NCBI RefSeq assembly: GCF_964204645.1
Contig: NC_134031.1
Span: forward strand, 1,905,001 to 1,969,000
DNA from: Tubulanus polymorphus
Taxonomy: Eukaryota; Nemertea; Palaeonemertea; Tubulaniformes; Tubulanidae
Direction of reading: 5' to 3'
DNA length: 64,000 nt
In this document: piece by piece, positions 35,020 through 47,440 of the stretch
Numbering within the stretch: position 1 is the first letter of the stretch
How the letters are laid out: each line of letters begins with the position of its first letter
The notes under the pieces: generated by a model
What the model was told of the DNA's origin: nothing
Seen by the model: the letters and a program-made list of their open reading frames with translations, nothing else
Database searches by the model: none
Made by a program: the position numbers and the translations under genes

Positions 35020-36153
35020 ATGCAGACGACAAGTGAAAAGTCGACAGGTGGAGCCACAGGAGATCCAATAGATGGCGCCACTTCGAAGCTAATTGATGGA
35101 GCCACAGAAGGAAGACCAACAGTTGGAGCCACAGGGGACCAAAAGGATGCAGCCACTGCAAAGCTGATCGAAGGTGTAACAGGGACAATAGGAAAGTCAA
35201 ATTATGGGGCCACGGGTAGGCCAACGGACCGAATCACTGTAGGGTCGCCAGGTGGAGCCGCGCAAGGTGAACAGAGGAATGACTCGTCACCGGATGTGTG
35301 TCCACCGACTCCATCGACGGTAAATACAGATCAAACCTGTGCACATTGCGATCACATTCGGTTCAATACCGAGTTATTGACACCTTATTCCCATCAACAT
35401 TCATCATCGTATCAGAGACCGGCGCCGAGTGTCGTCACGTCCCACAGTGACGATAACTTACTGTCAGCCACCCGTGATCTTCAACTGGCGCCCGCGAAAA
35501 CGCCGTCTACTCGACTGAAGTGCGATAAGGCCACGATGACGGAATACACGTCGTTATCTCATCGCGCTAGAATCGATCGCGAACATGCGACGAAAAAAGA
35601 CGCGAAATACACGGATGATAAAGAACGATTTCACTGGTACGATCACAGAGCTTGTATATTCGGTTGGGGCCAATTACTATGCGGCGTATCTTTAGTGATA
35701 ATCGACACGATAATCGTCGCGGGGGGTTACGTCCATCACGATTCCGACAATATAGCTTTCTACGTGTGGGAAAGTGTGTTTTGTTTTCTGGCCGGCGCTG
35801 CTGGATTCGTCGTCAAAAAATGGAAGGATTCCTGGATTATTGGGCTATGTATGGCCCAGTTTACGATTTCTGCTGTGATATTGGGCGTGTTTTTTACCTG
35901 GACCTGCCTTATTCTGAATCGATTCGACGACGGTCCGAATCCTGTACACTTGAGTTTCGTCATTCTAGAAGTTGCCGTCATATGGCTACGCGATATAACG
36001 TTGCTGATGAGCGTTGTAGTTTCGGCGTTACAAACGTTGATGACGCTCAGATATTTGTGGCGTAAACACAACTGGGAACAGAAAATACCCGAAAACCACC
36101 GGAAGTCCATACGCAAATACAGCAGACGGTTAAAACGAATGATGACCGTTTGA
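35020..36153 (+). CDS. Four-pass membrane protein with repetitive hydrophilic N terminus
   Basis: A single-exon frame of 377 residues. Residues 1-80 are an imperfect repeat of about 12-residue units around a Gly-Ala-Thr core (GGATGDP, DGATSKL, VGATGDQ, YGATGRP). Residues 80-210 are polar and Ser/Thr-rich with clustered Cys-His (CAHCDH at 107-112). Four hydrophobic segments follow (about 213-235, 246-265, 271-297 and 310-340), then a basic tail (RKSIRKYSRRLKRMM). The topology suggests both termini are cytoplasmic. It is not recognised as claudin, tetraspanin or MS4A by motif. An out-of-frame ATG at 35012 opens an upstream frame of about 17 codons overlapping the start. Confidence 0.75.
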   Translation: MQTTSEKSTGGATGDPIDGATSKLIDGATEGRPTVGATGDQKDAATAKLIEGVTGTIGKSNYGATGRPTDRITVGSPGGAAQGEQRNDSSPDVCPPTPSTVNTDQTCAHCDHIRFNTELLTPYSHQHSSSYQRPAPSVVTSHSDDNLLSATRDLQLAPAKTPSTRLKCDKATMTEYTSLSHRARIDREHATKKDAKYTDDKERFHWYDHRACIFGWGQLLCGVSLVIIDTIIVAGGYVHHDSDNIAFYVWESVFCFLAGAAGFVVKKWKDSWIIGLCMAQFTISAVILGVFFTWTCLILNRFDDGPNPVHLSFVILEVAVIWLRDITLLMSVVVSALQTLMTLRYLWRKHNWEQKIPENHRKSIRKYSRRLKRMMTV

Positions 36154-36241
36154 TTTTTTGAAATTTGAAAAAAATACTCTTGTCTTATATGTGAACATAT
36201 ATTTGTATTTATTGTTTTAAAGATTCGTTTTTCATTTTATG

Positions 36242-36247
36242 AATAAA
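36242..36247 (+). terminator. Polyadenylation signal for the four-pass membrane protein gene
   Basis: AATAAA 89 bases after the stop codon. Confidence 0.55.
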
Positions 36248-37901
36248 TCTTAACTTTGTCGGTTTCCATGGACAGGTGACGACTGTCCGCGATTCACTTG
36301 AAGGAAAACCAACAATATTGAAGAACTTAAGTCATTTTCAAAACTAGTTTGACTCATTGCAACGTCGCTACTTTCTAAGTTTTGAAAAAAGCTCATTGAA
36401 TTGATTCGAAATGTCACCACTTTCATCGTTTTAAAATGGATCATAGAATTTCTCATGTAAACGTCGCTACTCTTTAGTGTTTCTTCGGTATCGTGGCTTT
36501 TTCGGTTTTTCTTGTGGTACAGGAAACTCCATACTTTTATTTTCCTAACAATTAGAAAATTCGACTCCATAGGGACGACGCACGCACGATAAACAAAAAC
36601 CAATCAACATTATTGAAAAGAAATTCCCATTTGTTATTTACGACAATATGAACTTTATTATTAATATTTCAAAAAGAGAAAAAGATGAAAATAATTTGAA
36701 CGTGTTTTTTATAGCATTCGTTTATAGATTGATAGCAACACGAGAATCTGAATATAATACAAAAATATATATATATGCAATATATAGATATGTTTTAATT
36801 TTACATGATTACATTTAGATCGAATAAAAACCCTTCAAGTTTTCGATTTCATCAGAGAGTAAATATTATGAACTCGAACTTGTCGATGCACCCGTTGGTC
36901 GGATTTCAGGACCCAGTTCCGCAGTTGCAAGTATCATTTAATTCTCGTGTTAATCACCGCCGCAGGATCAGGTCCTACCTCACTGATCACCGTCAATTCG
37001 TTGCTTGTTCATCCTGTATTACATCGTTCGGCCGGTACCCGAAGACTTCTGGATCGTTCATTTAACCTCTCGAGGGGACCACGGCCTTTGAAGTGTTGCC
37101 CGCACACTTGAGCAGCAAACAAGACTCGGAACACGCTTGTCACTTAAGACGGCGAATGCAATAACCTTCTACATATATTCTCACTCATGACGTGCAACTG
37201 GGTCCTGAAATTTCATACTCATCTTCGTGGCACCGTTAAATTCAAATAGGAAAATATTCCCGCCAGTCATCTTTACCTTGATAAACACTATTACGTACAT
37301 TTCACAACAAGGCAACTCAGGAGGAGGTAATTTTTTACAGCAAGATGTTTTGATCCTTTTCACATTGAGAAGATTGTACAACACGAGACGATGCAGAAAA
37401 TGCATTCGACACAAACAAGAAAAGAGAACGTAAAAAAAACGTATAAATTAGCGACACTGAAATAAGCGGAGAGAATTGAGATGGTTTTTTTTCGTTTGGG
37501 ACGATATTACTTTTCGCTCTTCAAGATCCATCATTTGAAGCTTGCAGGAGTCGGTTCAATAACTTCTACATAAAGTAGTTTCAAAGCATTTGTTAGATGC
37601 ATCAAAACTAGTCCTTACGGCTCGTGAAATACTAATTATTAAAATGTCCTTAGGGCACTTTGGAGTACTTCTTACTAATCCGCGAACCTGGCGATAGCGT
37701 AGTAGCGAATATGGCGAATTTTTGAATAGAAAAGAACTTTCTGATTTACTCTTAATCGTCTGAGCGGAAACGGTTAAAAGTTTGGAGAACTGTTTAGAGT
37801 TTGTGAGCAGAAGACGAGAAATAGTTTCAGTATAATAAACACGTTAACTGTACACAATATGGATTTTGATATCGGTCGTTTCTATGCGACAAACCTTCAA
37901 A
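36248..37901. other. Intergenic region
   Basis: It contains degenerate repeats near 36330-36490 (ACGTCGCTACTTT / TTTTGAAAA units) and an inverted repeat pair at 36903-36918 and 37196-37211. The region next to 37902 is probably the 3' UTR of the minus-strand zinc-finger gene. No gene is supported. Confidence 0.5.
36903..37211. repeat. 16-bp inverted repeat pair enclosing about 280 bp
   Basis: ATTTCAGGACCCAGTT (36903-36918) is exactly complemented at 37196-37211. It could be a foldback element; no target duplication is evident. Confidence 0.5.
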
Positions 37902-40300
37902 CTAAGCCACTTCGTGTTTAGTAGATTTCTGATGTCGATGCACGCCCTCTAAACTGGAGAAATTCTTGCCGCATTCTTTACATTCGAATGAATGTAACTT
38001 CATATGATTCCTCAAACTGCTTACGTAATAGAACGTTTTACCGCATTTCGGGCAGTTCAGAGTCGGGCCCGTGTGCGATCGGCGGTGTATTTGTAAATTG
38101 CCCGGGTACGGGAAGCCTCGACCGCAGAAATCGCATTTGAAATGATCGGCTCCGTATTGGGCGTTGATGTGCTCGCGTAATGATCGATAATCTTGAAAAT
38201 GTAGGTCACAACCTTCGCATTTAAACGGTTTCTTCTTGTCGCTGTTTTCGGCGGACGAGTCGCCATTTTGTACATCCGATACCTGATCTGCAAAACAAAT
38301 GTTTTTACATAAGTTTTGAAAGCGTTGAGATATTTTCACATTCTTGATCAACAATGTTATTGATAAAACGACTCTAGGATTAAATTGACTACGTTTAAAG
38401 CATTAGCTGGTCGGATTTTAACGAAGCAAGTTTGGTATATAATATGTTTTACACGTGATGTCATGATTTTTAGCCCGTCAGTGCTGGAGACTTGCCATAC
38501 ATAAGATCAACAGATAATATGGATCCAGGGGATTTAGAAACTTCGCGGGTCCGTCATGTAAATCATAATCGTTAGCCAAACAGCATGCAGGCGCAGTCAA
38601 GTCAAAAAAGCACGTGGCTGCAAGACCTAGCGTTAGACCGATAAAAAAACGACTGTATGACTTGTCAACTTACCGGATAGTACAGAATGAGGAGATGCTC
38701 GATTTGAACCATTCGACTGTCGAGAAGTTTCATCAGGATTCACTGAATCTCTATTCGTTCCTCCAATTTCATTTAACGTCGATGAATTCGACGACGGCGA
38801 TTTGGTTTCTAAAATGCTTTTAATTTGCGGATGATTCGAACTCAGTTCGTTTGCAGCAGCGGCAGTCGAGCCGGTCGCCGCCAGCTGATCAGACGATGGC
38901 GATGACGTCATTGATTTCTTACGCGCGCGAGCGGAAGTCGAACGGCTACGTCGTCGTTTGGAAGATGGCGGCGGTTTCGAAGGCGGTTTCAAATCGATTT
39001 TTTGATTCTCTTGCGCGGCCATAGCCAACAAAGACATGGCGGCAGAACCGTCGGCGTATAAGGCTTCTTCGGTGGCATTATTCAATCCCGCTCCTACGGA
39101 AGTTGGACTACAAGAGCTAGCCGCTCGAACACTCTCGAGAATTCGTCTGACGTGTAGCTCGGCGTCGGTTTCGGCAGCACCGTTCGACGTGTAACCGGCG
39201 CCACCTGCCGTCGATTCGGTACGGCGGAAGTTTTCCCGATATTCTGGAAGATTCAAAGCACCCATGATGTCGTCTTCGTTCTCGTCCGGGTATAGTTCCG
39301 GTTCCGGTTTCAACGCCAGATTACCGATGCTCATATCACGTGACGCGATGGCCACGTCTCGCGCGGCGGTTATCGGGTCGACATTAGCCTCGTTGGCCGA
39401 CTGCGACATCAAACTTCTCAAAGCCTCCAACTGATAGCGATTACACGCGGCAATTTCACGCAGTCTTTGCTCTTGGAATTCGTTATTTTGACTCAAATGA
39501 GCGCTCAATGCCATCTGAGCGACCGTCGACAGGCCGGACAACAAATGACCGTTATGATTTGAAAACACGGACGAGTCTTGAGAATTTCGTTGATCGTCTG
39601 CCATATCGTTACCGTTCGCTGATGAAACGTCGTTTAAACCTTCAACTAAACCGGGTGTTTTTATGTTTCCAGACGCCGTCACAGAAATACAGCGCATTCT
39701 CTCACCTGTGAAAACAATGTGAACATAACGTATGCATATTTAATGGCAATGATGTATGTATCGATTCTGTTACACCTGCCCAGAAGTTTTTTTCCAATTT
39801 TCTATCAGTCTGCGTCGAATTGACAGTGGATTCATTCAGATCCGGAATATATATTTACGTGTATATGTATGTATGGAGAGAGTGCCATCGCGATTCTCAC
39901 ATTTCCAATCAACCTAAAACCCCCGCTACTAACGGAATGTACAGACTCTATCTTATCACGTATTTATGAGGCCAGACGGTTTGTTCGATGGCTCGACGAC
40001 TGGTAAAATGCATCAAATTGACGAGACCTGTGTCGAATATACAGTAGGCCTACCGTAGCAGGAATAATCTCAGGGTGTTGGAGCGGGGGAGGGGAGAAGG
40101 GAGAGGGGAGGAGGCAGTGGAGGAGGCAGTTAGAAGAAGTTTCTCTCTTTTTGTCGGAAGTGGCCTCGTACCTGTGACGTCAGCGGCCCTGCGAAGTATA
40201 TGCCATCGATACCAGGTCTCATCATCAGCGGCGACTATAATCTCATCCAAAATATCGAGATGTTCTTTCAGACATTCCTTCAACGATGATTTGGAAACTT
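37902..40300 (-). CDS. C2H2 zinc-finger protein (5' exons not found)
   Basis: Three exons join in phase on the minus strand: 40300-40172, 39705-38674 and 38287-37902 (stop). They give about 515 residues without the N terminus. Exon 1 here encodes LKECLKEHLDILDEIIV...WYRWHILRRAADVTG. Exon 2 is Ser/Ala-rich with a likely helix (EFQEQRLREIAACNRYQLEAL) and a basic nuclear-localisation-like cluster (SSKRRRSRSTSARARKK). The last exon has one atypical finger (CEGCDLHF, long His spacing) and three canonical ones (CDFCGRGF, CPKCGKTF, CKECGKNF), the last with H-x5-H. It is probably a DNA-binding transcription factor. The frame is open at 40300 with a phase that needs one base from an upstream exon, so at least one coding exon lies further right. 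Confidence 0.8.
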
Positions 40301-40590
40301 CTGCAACGATATCAACATCAATAGATTAACAATTCAACTATTTGTAACTAGTTCCATCGTTATATAGATCGTGTCTACGGCTTGTACCGTGTTTGGGATC
40401 ATGCTATGCTGCTGTATGCATGGGCCAGTCCTGGGCTTTGCCTTCATATCAGTTATAGTCAAGCCCGATATCGTCCATCGGTGATTGAGGATGTTGGTAA
40501 AGTGAGTATGGCGGTATATCGGGAGTTAATTGTAATTAGTTCCAAAACCGGCATACAGATGTTCCGTTCTTCGAAAATAATGGACGTAAA

Positions 40591-40620
40591 GGGGGTGGGG
40601 GGGGGTGGGGGGGGGGGGTG
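40591..40620. repeat. G-rich tract (GGGGGT)n
   Basis: Runs of five or more G broken by single T; potential G-quadruplex. Confidence 0.85.
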
Positions 40621-41697
40621 GCAGTTAATCGGGATCGGGGTGGGTTTGCAACCAGTAATGAAACACTACGAGTAGTGTCAAATTGTATCGTCACTTTATC
40701 TACAAGATGTACATACTCATCAGGGGCATGGTTTCTTAGCGTCGTTCAACATCGAAAGTACATCGCTGGTCCTTCGGTGGTGAAGCGCAGTTTCGTCAAA
40801 CCTTTAGACGTCTGATACACCTTAAGATAAAATATAAACAATATTTAATCGGGTTAAAAACAAAAAATGAAATCGTTATCCAATCAGAGATGGGTATAGG
40901 TATCGGACAACAGGAAAGAGACTTGAGCGCTTTCTCGTTCCTATGGGACCGGACGGTCTACCTTTTATTTAGAGTAGTTTAATCTGAAATCTGATAAAAG
41001 CGGTCGGTAGAGAGTTACGTAGGTTACGATTGGTCTCTACTGATTCTCGAATTCTCTTGTATAGATCATGGTGCGAATGCTACATTACTTATTTCGGAAT
41101 AGCTTTTAATACTGGATGATGCTGATCGGATGCTGGGTGGAGAGTTTGTAATCCGGAATTGTAAACCGGAATACGTGCAATCGAAACCTGTTTAACTGAA
41201 TGAAAACCGGAATTCAGATTGGGTCGCGGTGATTCTGCGCACCATAAAGGACGCGTGGAGCTCATGACAGTTCCGCGATACCACCATGTACAGCACGGAT
41301 TCCCGAGGGAGGAAACGTGACGTCACGCAACCGCCAGATTCAAATCCCCTCGAGGAGAGATAGATATACTATATTTAGGGCAGGGTTCGTATCACGGCGT
41401 TAACGAGTTCAAGGATGAAAGGAGGCGCGTAAAAAGAGAAAGAAATTGATGAAATCGACGAAAGAAATTGACCTTCATTAGCCGAGTTGTAATATATATG
41501 TATCATTATAAGTGATGATGAATTTGATTGTCCGTTGTTGTTTAATATTATTGTATACGTGGCTCTTATTTATCAGATAATCGATTCAGATGTATGTATC
41601 CGGAATACGTTAGTGGATGATATCACCCCCACGCGTGGCTGATGGATCTCTGTGTTGTTCTCGCTGTTTTTTCTATATCGATGATCGTTATTGATGT

Positions 41698-41777
41698 GCC
41701 TGGGTGTTATAGGCTCGCTTGCCAAAGTCGGAATCGATACGAGACCGACGCGCCACGACGTGGTTCGAACCCAGGCT
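41698..41777 (+). repeat. tRNA-like/SINE fragment
   Basis: GCCTGGGT near 41698 pairs with ACCCAGGC near 41770, enclosing a B-box-like GGTTCGAACCC. The complement lies where a T arm would be, and no acceptor stem or anticodon loop can be drawn, so it is not a tRNA gene. Confidence 0.3.
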
Positions 41778-44367
41778 AGATCTTAACTTTCCGAGCTTGC
41801 GGTTACATATCTATTAATTCAAACACATACCGTCCGATGACGATCAGAAACAATCAATCCAGATTAAAATTCGATTATTGTATATTATTTATTCGGTCAA
41901 TATAATGGGTGAAGTGTTCTAGGCCTATATAATATGCGCATGCAATGCACGAAAATCAATATGGTACATTTGATATTGATTCCTTTGCAGATGCAACGAG
42001 CCCAACATAATATTACACATAACACATATGTAAGTCCCGTAGATCTTGAGTTGAGCGATTATCAAAAATGTACCGGTAAATCTCAGATTAAAGAATGTCG
42101 GTGAATTTCGTTATATATCGATGCTGATTTCAGAGAAAAGAGAATGTTATTTAGATAGAATTCACTTGAATTAGTTGAAATTTGAACAGCATCAGTTTTC
42201 GTGTTGCGGTGTCAAAGATTGCAACCGTACTTTCGGTCTTGTTAATTGTGAGAAAAGAAAAAGCCCTGTTTTAAACTTGGTTTCAACTTACTTTTTAAAA
42301 CTAATTCTTTTTTCATATTACATTATTTATCGTACAAAATGATACATTCTTTTATTTGTAAAATGCATACGTTTCGACAGTGTTTGTATTTGTATATGTT
42401 GATAAAAATTGTAAAAAAGAGCACACGTATAAAAACATAAACAAGTGTAATGAAATAGAATCTAAACGGAATGAATCTCTAACAAGGAATCCGAATCTGA
42501 TAACTTACCAACTTTTCGATGCGACTCAATTACAACGTGACCTCATCATTACCCCACGTGATCGGATGACGATAGACGACTCGAACTCATTAATAACAAA
42601 ACGACGATATGATCTCAGCAGGTGCTAATTGCCTTGGTCATCAGTAATTAGTCTTTACGCGTTAATGAAGTAATCCAGTAGTCACCTCTCGGCGCAGTCA
42701 TTAATTTACAACACAAGTCTCCGTAAATCGAACGCTGTTCAGTTTACCGCGCTTCAATTATATTGTCCTTCTCCAATAGCGACGCCAATTGCAACAATGC
42801 GCCAACAATTCTCGTAACGCAACTACGGAAGTATTCTATCTAACTATTTATGTATCGACTTGCGCGGTATAACGTTGAGTTCTACTTTGCTATCGCTGAC
42901 ATTTTTTGAATCGTCGTCGCTTATTTTTCGGCGTTAACGCGAAAAACGGCGATTTTTTGCCGGTTGTGGCGGTGGTACCGATGATGTTGTATTGTCCACG
43001 CGTTGTCGTCTGATCATCAGCGGCGCAACGAACGACGGCGTACGGGAACATCTGTCGAGTACAAAGCTAGTTCCAGTAAGGTCCCTTCACATACACACAC
43101 ACATTGCCGGCTATCGATCGCTATATCGGGCTCTTCTGCACGCATATTACAAAATCGATATCCACGGAAAATAGCGAACGTTGTCGCCATAGCTACGCGA
43201 CCACGTGACATTGATTCAGCACTTCCACCCATCGATTTTAATTTCTGTTTTATGGATTTACCCTGGGCTGCCGTTATACGACAAATATTCGATACGACGG
43301 ATGTCTAGAATATCAATTCTCGACGTTGGGAACGCAACTTCTCTCGAATCCGACCAATTTCTCTCGGCAGTGTCTACCATCCCGTAATCATCATCAGTAA
43401 GAAACTCGGCGGCGACGAGCGCAGACCACCGCTCGATCGAATATCGAAACTCTTGTCGATAGAGCCAAAAAGCAACGCTTTTCTTTTTCTATCCGAGTTC
43501 AATAATGTGAAAGGTTTTCGCGCCGCCGGAATGTAACAATCGTGGTTCGAACATAACGGACATTGACACACGCGCCAAAGAAAAATAAAACCGTACACAT
43601 GAGAAAAACGATCGAGTTTAAGATGTTTTGATAATCTTATTGGGCTTCGACAAATTTTAGTTTAACAACCTCTGGGTATAAATATATTTTTCGTTTTTTT
43701 TCGTGCGGAAAGTTTGTAGCGCGCCACACGGCGTACGGCGATGCATTGTTAACCATGCCCATGCTCGCAACTTGCAAAGTATCCCGCGTCGCTACCAGCA
43801 GCACACGTGACGACGCGCTTGATTACACTTGCGTCATGTGTCATTAACAGTTTGAACAAGCCATTGTTGCGATGGTCCCAAAATTAATTAAATATGATGT
43901 ACGTACATGTACATATCAACCGTTTATTGTAAGGTGGCGCATAGGGGCGGCTCGAAAATGTAAGCTCATATACACATGTCAAATTGAACCATATTCTTCA
44001 TATTCGCGGAAGAAAACTGGAATAGCACGTAATACTAATCATGATGCTCACATTGCTCTCCATATTATAAAGGTAATTTCCAAAAGAATAAATACATAAT
44101 TCATGAATTGTTCTTGTTGCCGCGGCGAACTATCGTTCAATATGTTTGTTTTATCGTGCATATATTTCATAAGAGATTCCGTTTGACCTTGATCATTGCG
44201 CGTCACTTTTGTCTTACGAGTGCAATTTGTTCGCTCACTGCAGAATGTATATTTTGTTCACCAGTAACTCAGCTACATCTTTAATTCATATTGTTGGTGT
44301 CTTTTTTGGCGCCGTTAAAATCGTTACAGCATTATATTGATATTGCGCATCGACTCACACCCCTTAT

Positions 44368-44408
44368 CAGTACCCCTTATTTAGTAACCCAGTTGATAAG
44401 GGGTACTG
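44368..44408. repeat. Hairpin with 13-bp perfect arms
   Basis: CAGTACCCCTTAT and ATAAGGGGTACTG are separated by 15 bases; GACTCA/TGAGTC motifs just outside extend the symmetry imperfectly. Confidence 0.7.
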
Positions 44409-45260
44409 TATGAGTCGTAAATATTGGGCTATTCGTGTCGGTCAGATATTGTCCACTGGCCTGTAATCAAATTCAAAATAGCTTTATTGATCTTTAAAAT
44501 CATTTTATCTATATTATATGAATGATTTATTGTCGACAATCCTAAACAATCAGTCATGTGCATATATATGTGATTTTCGAAGGCGTTATTAAACTTACAA
44601 GTTAGATTTACTCGTTAATTTCTTTGATGTTTGAAAAAAATGTGTCGATCATCGAGATGCATTTAGTACCGAACCGCATTGCGCGCTCTGCTCCCGCACG
44701 GATGCTGGAGCGCGCGGCGCACGGATCGTGAATAGGAAGGCTCCCGCCTGATGTCGCCTTGGTGATCGTGAAACAGATGTTGTCATACACACCGTTTCAC
44801 GAATCCGATGTACGACTATACGACACCGGTATATAGAACGATGACTCACAGAGCTCTCGGATTCTCGGGGAAACACCCTCCTAAATCAAACATGAACTAG
44901 ATATTCACGGCGTCCTGTATTGGCAGGCGCCGATTATCACACACACGGCCGGTGGTCCACGTCAGTTAATGAATGACCACGACTTTACTTTCCCCGGTGA
45001 AATGATGAACGCGCTCTGAGTTTGGTAGGTTATTTCCATAGTTTTATTTCAGCGCTCAAACTGTGTACAGTTAAGTCTCAACACATTCATTAGATAGTAG
45101 TATAGCGGTTGCCGGGGTTATTGATTTGACACAAGGGACAATGAAAACTTGATAGGCTTATGCACGTTGTATATATAGTAAATACTGTGTTTTAGTCGTT
45201 AAGCTTATACTGGAACAAACGCGTGTCCTTGTTGGATTACTACTCTTGATCCGTAGACAC

Positions 45261-45730
45261 AGGTGAGGAGTGATGATGCGGTTTGCAAAACCGAGGCTGA
45301 TTTAAACGAGAATAATGCATCGGGTTATATTATCCTGTCGTGGAAATTAGATGCAAACGATCACTATCAATATTCATGATTCAGTATTAAAGTTTGAATT
45401 TCTGTATAGATAAAATTTAAACAGCTTAAACGGTTTCTGCGGAATATTGCACAATATGTGTCATATGCAATGGATTAGCATCTACAGAGGGTGAGGAGAA
45501 AAGTGACGGGGTTTGCAAAACCGAGGCTGATTTTAACGAGAATAATGGACTGGGAATCGATGACCTTCAAAAACCGGCTGATAATTATTATTATTCGATT
45601 ACGGCAATGAGATGCAAAGGATCGCTTTGTTTTATTGCTCAGTATTCATGATTCAGTGTGAAAGGTTCAATTACTGTATAAATAGAACTTAAAACGAGCT
45701 TAAAAGGTTTCAGCGGAATATCGCATGATG
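45261..45730. repeat. Diverged tandem duplication of a ~200-240-bp non-coding segment
   Basis: The segments 45261-45450 and 45489-45730 share blocks in the same order: GGTTTGCAAAACCGAGGCTG, AACGAGAATAATG, TATTCATGATTCAGT and GCGGAATAT. Neither has a coding frame. Confidence 0.75.
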
Positions 45731-46213
45731 ATTCATTTTCGGCGATCCCTTTATTCGTCCCATCAAAGCGGTTTAATGAACTTTCGTTATTGTTCATGAA
45801 ACAAGATTATGATGATTATTCGCCGATGCGAACCATTTCATTTTAAATGTCGAATGATTTTTCACGGCCTCAGGTTAATTCAACACTAATTCGCTGGCTC
45901 CCGGCAGATAAAACTGTCTCTTGAAATAAGTCCTAGGTACGTGTTTCATGGATGTGTTTTCTATAGGTGTATACGGCTTCTGTCTACGTCGTTGATTTAT
46001 GCATAGTGTCTAACACAGACAAACAATGTCGTCACGTTTACTACAAAAAATGTCACTGATTGTATATATACATACACATCTATATATTTCATATTCTACG
46101 CAATACTTTATCTACATGTATATGTTGACTACAGTATTTTACTCGAATAAAACCTGTTAAAAATTCGAAAAATCTGGGTCATAGTTAATACTTCAAGCTT
46201 TGAGCGATACCTG

Positions 46214-46340
<127 letters not shown>

Positions 46341-46416
46341 AGGATGACTCCGCCGAATAAACAAAAACCACGGGACGACCGTTCTCGTTGAAGTATCGAG
46401 TGAAAAATTAAGGTCG

Positions 46417-46724
46417 CAGGCCCGTAGGCAGAGGGGGCTACTGGGGTTACTGGTAAACCCTCATTTGGCTGATAGTGCCCTTTTTCTGAGATGTACTTAT
46501 TTGATTTAAAACCCTTTACTTCTTTACCTTGAGCAAACTTTTCACGAAAGGCCACTTTCACATAGCACGGCGCAACATTTTATGGGCATATTGAGGGCAC
46601 CCTTTCCACAAAAAGGACACTTTCATTGACGTAAAAGGGCAGTTTCCATGCATAAGATTGAACCAGAAAACGACCCTTTATATCAAATAACCCCCACTCT
46701 CTAAATCCTGCCTATACGGGCCTG
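46417..46724. mobile_element. About 308-bp MITE-like element with CAGGCCCGTA termini
   Basis: The left end CAGGCCCGTAGGCAG is complemented at the right end (CTGCCTATACGGGCCTG) with a TA insertion. The interior has repeated GGGCAC/AAAGGACACTTTC motifs and no coding frame. A target duplication is not clear. Confidence 0.55.
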
Positions 46725-47440
46725 AGTCGGTCACCATCGCATCCAATTTTAAACCAAGTGAAATATGGCCCAAGGCCTAGACGATAATTACTCTGATCAT
46801 ATTATTCAAATCACGAATTTATTGCCGATTTAACCGGTATCGATTACTGAAATATATATAAAGTTAACACCGTGATTTAGAGAACAGATTTCCCAAATAG
46901 TGTATTATATATTAGTATTCTAAACGGACTTTGCATTTTTATTATCAGTTGAGATGTAATAACTATAAAGATTAACACACATCAAAGCTGCTGACGTTCT
47001 AATTTATAATGGATATATTATAATATATACAGTAAATTGAATCGTATGTCAATTAATAGTGAAACTATGAATGTGAAATTTGGTGTTTGTTTGTTTAATG
47101 GTGACTAACATTGAGCGTATTCGGTAAAGCGACATTCTTTAGTTAATCACACATTATTCATTCTTTAAATTTGAAACGACTATTTTCAGATCAATTTCGT
47201 TTGCACCGTGCTTGAATTTCTTCTTTCTACCGGTATCGCTCTTTACTCGGTTCGATTCCACATATTTTGCCCAAGCTTATATTTGTTGATTTAATATCTT
47301 CTTTCCGGCGCTGGCGCTGTGGTGCCGGTGCGGTGTGTATTTTTAGATGCATATCTACGAATAGTTTTTGCTACTACACGCATCGACGCGTTTGCATAAG
47401 ATATCTCATTTTGATCCCGTATATCATTTAATTTCAGACG

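Noticed and set aside
35652-36116. Open frames of 137 and 118 codons overlapping the four-pass protein
   Set aside because: Shadow frames of the real coding sequence.
41698-41777. tRNA gene
   Set aside because: The terminal complement falls where the T arm should be; listed as a SINE-like fragment instead.
43003-43598. Overlapping open frames on both strands in a GC-richer zone
   Set aside because: All are short, overlap each other and lack protein-like composition; may be promoter or 5' UTR DNA of the zinc-finger gene, but nothing confirms it.
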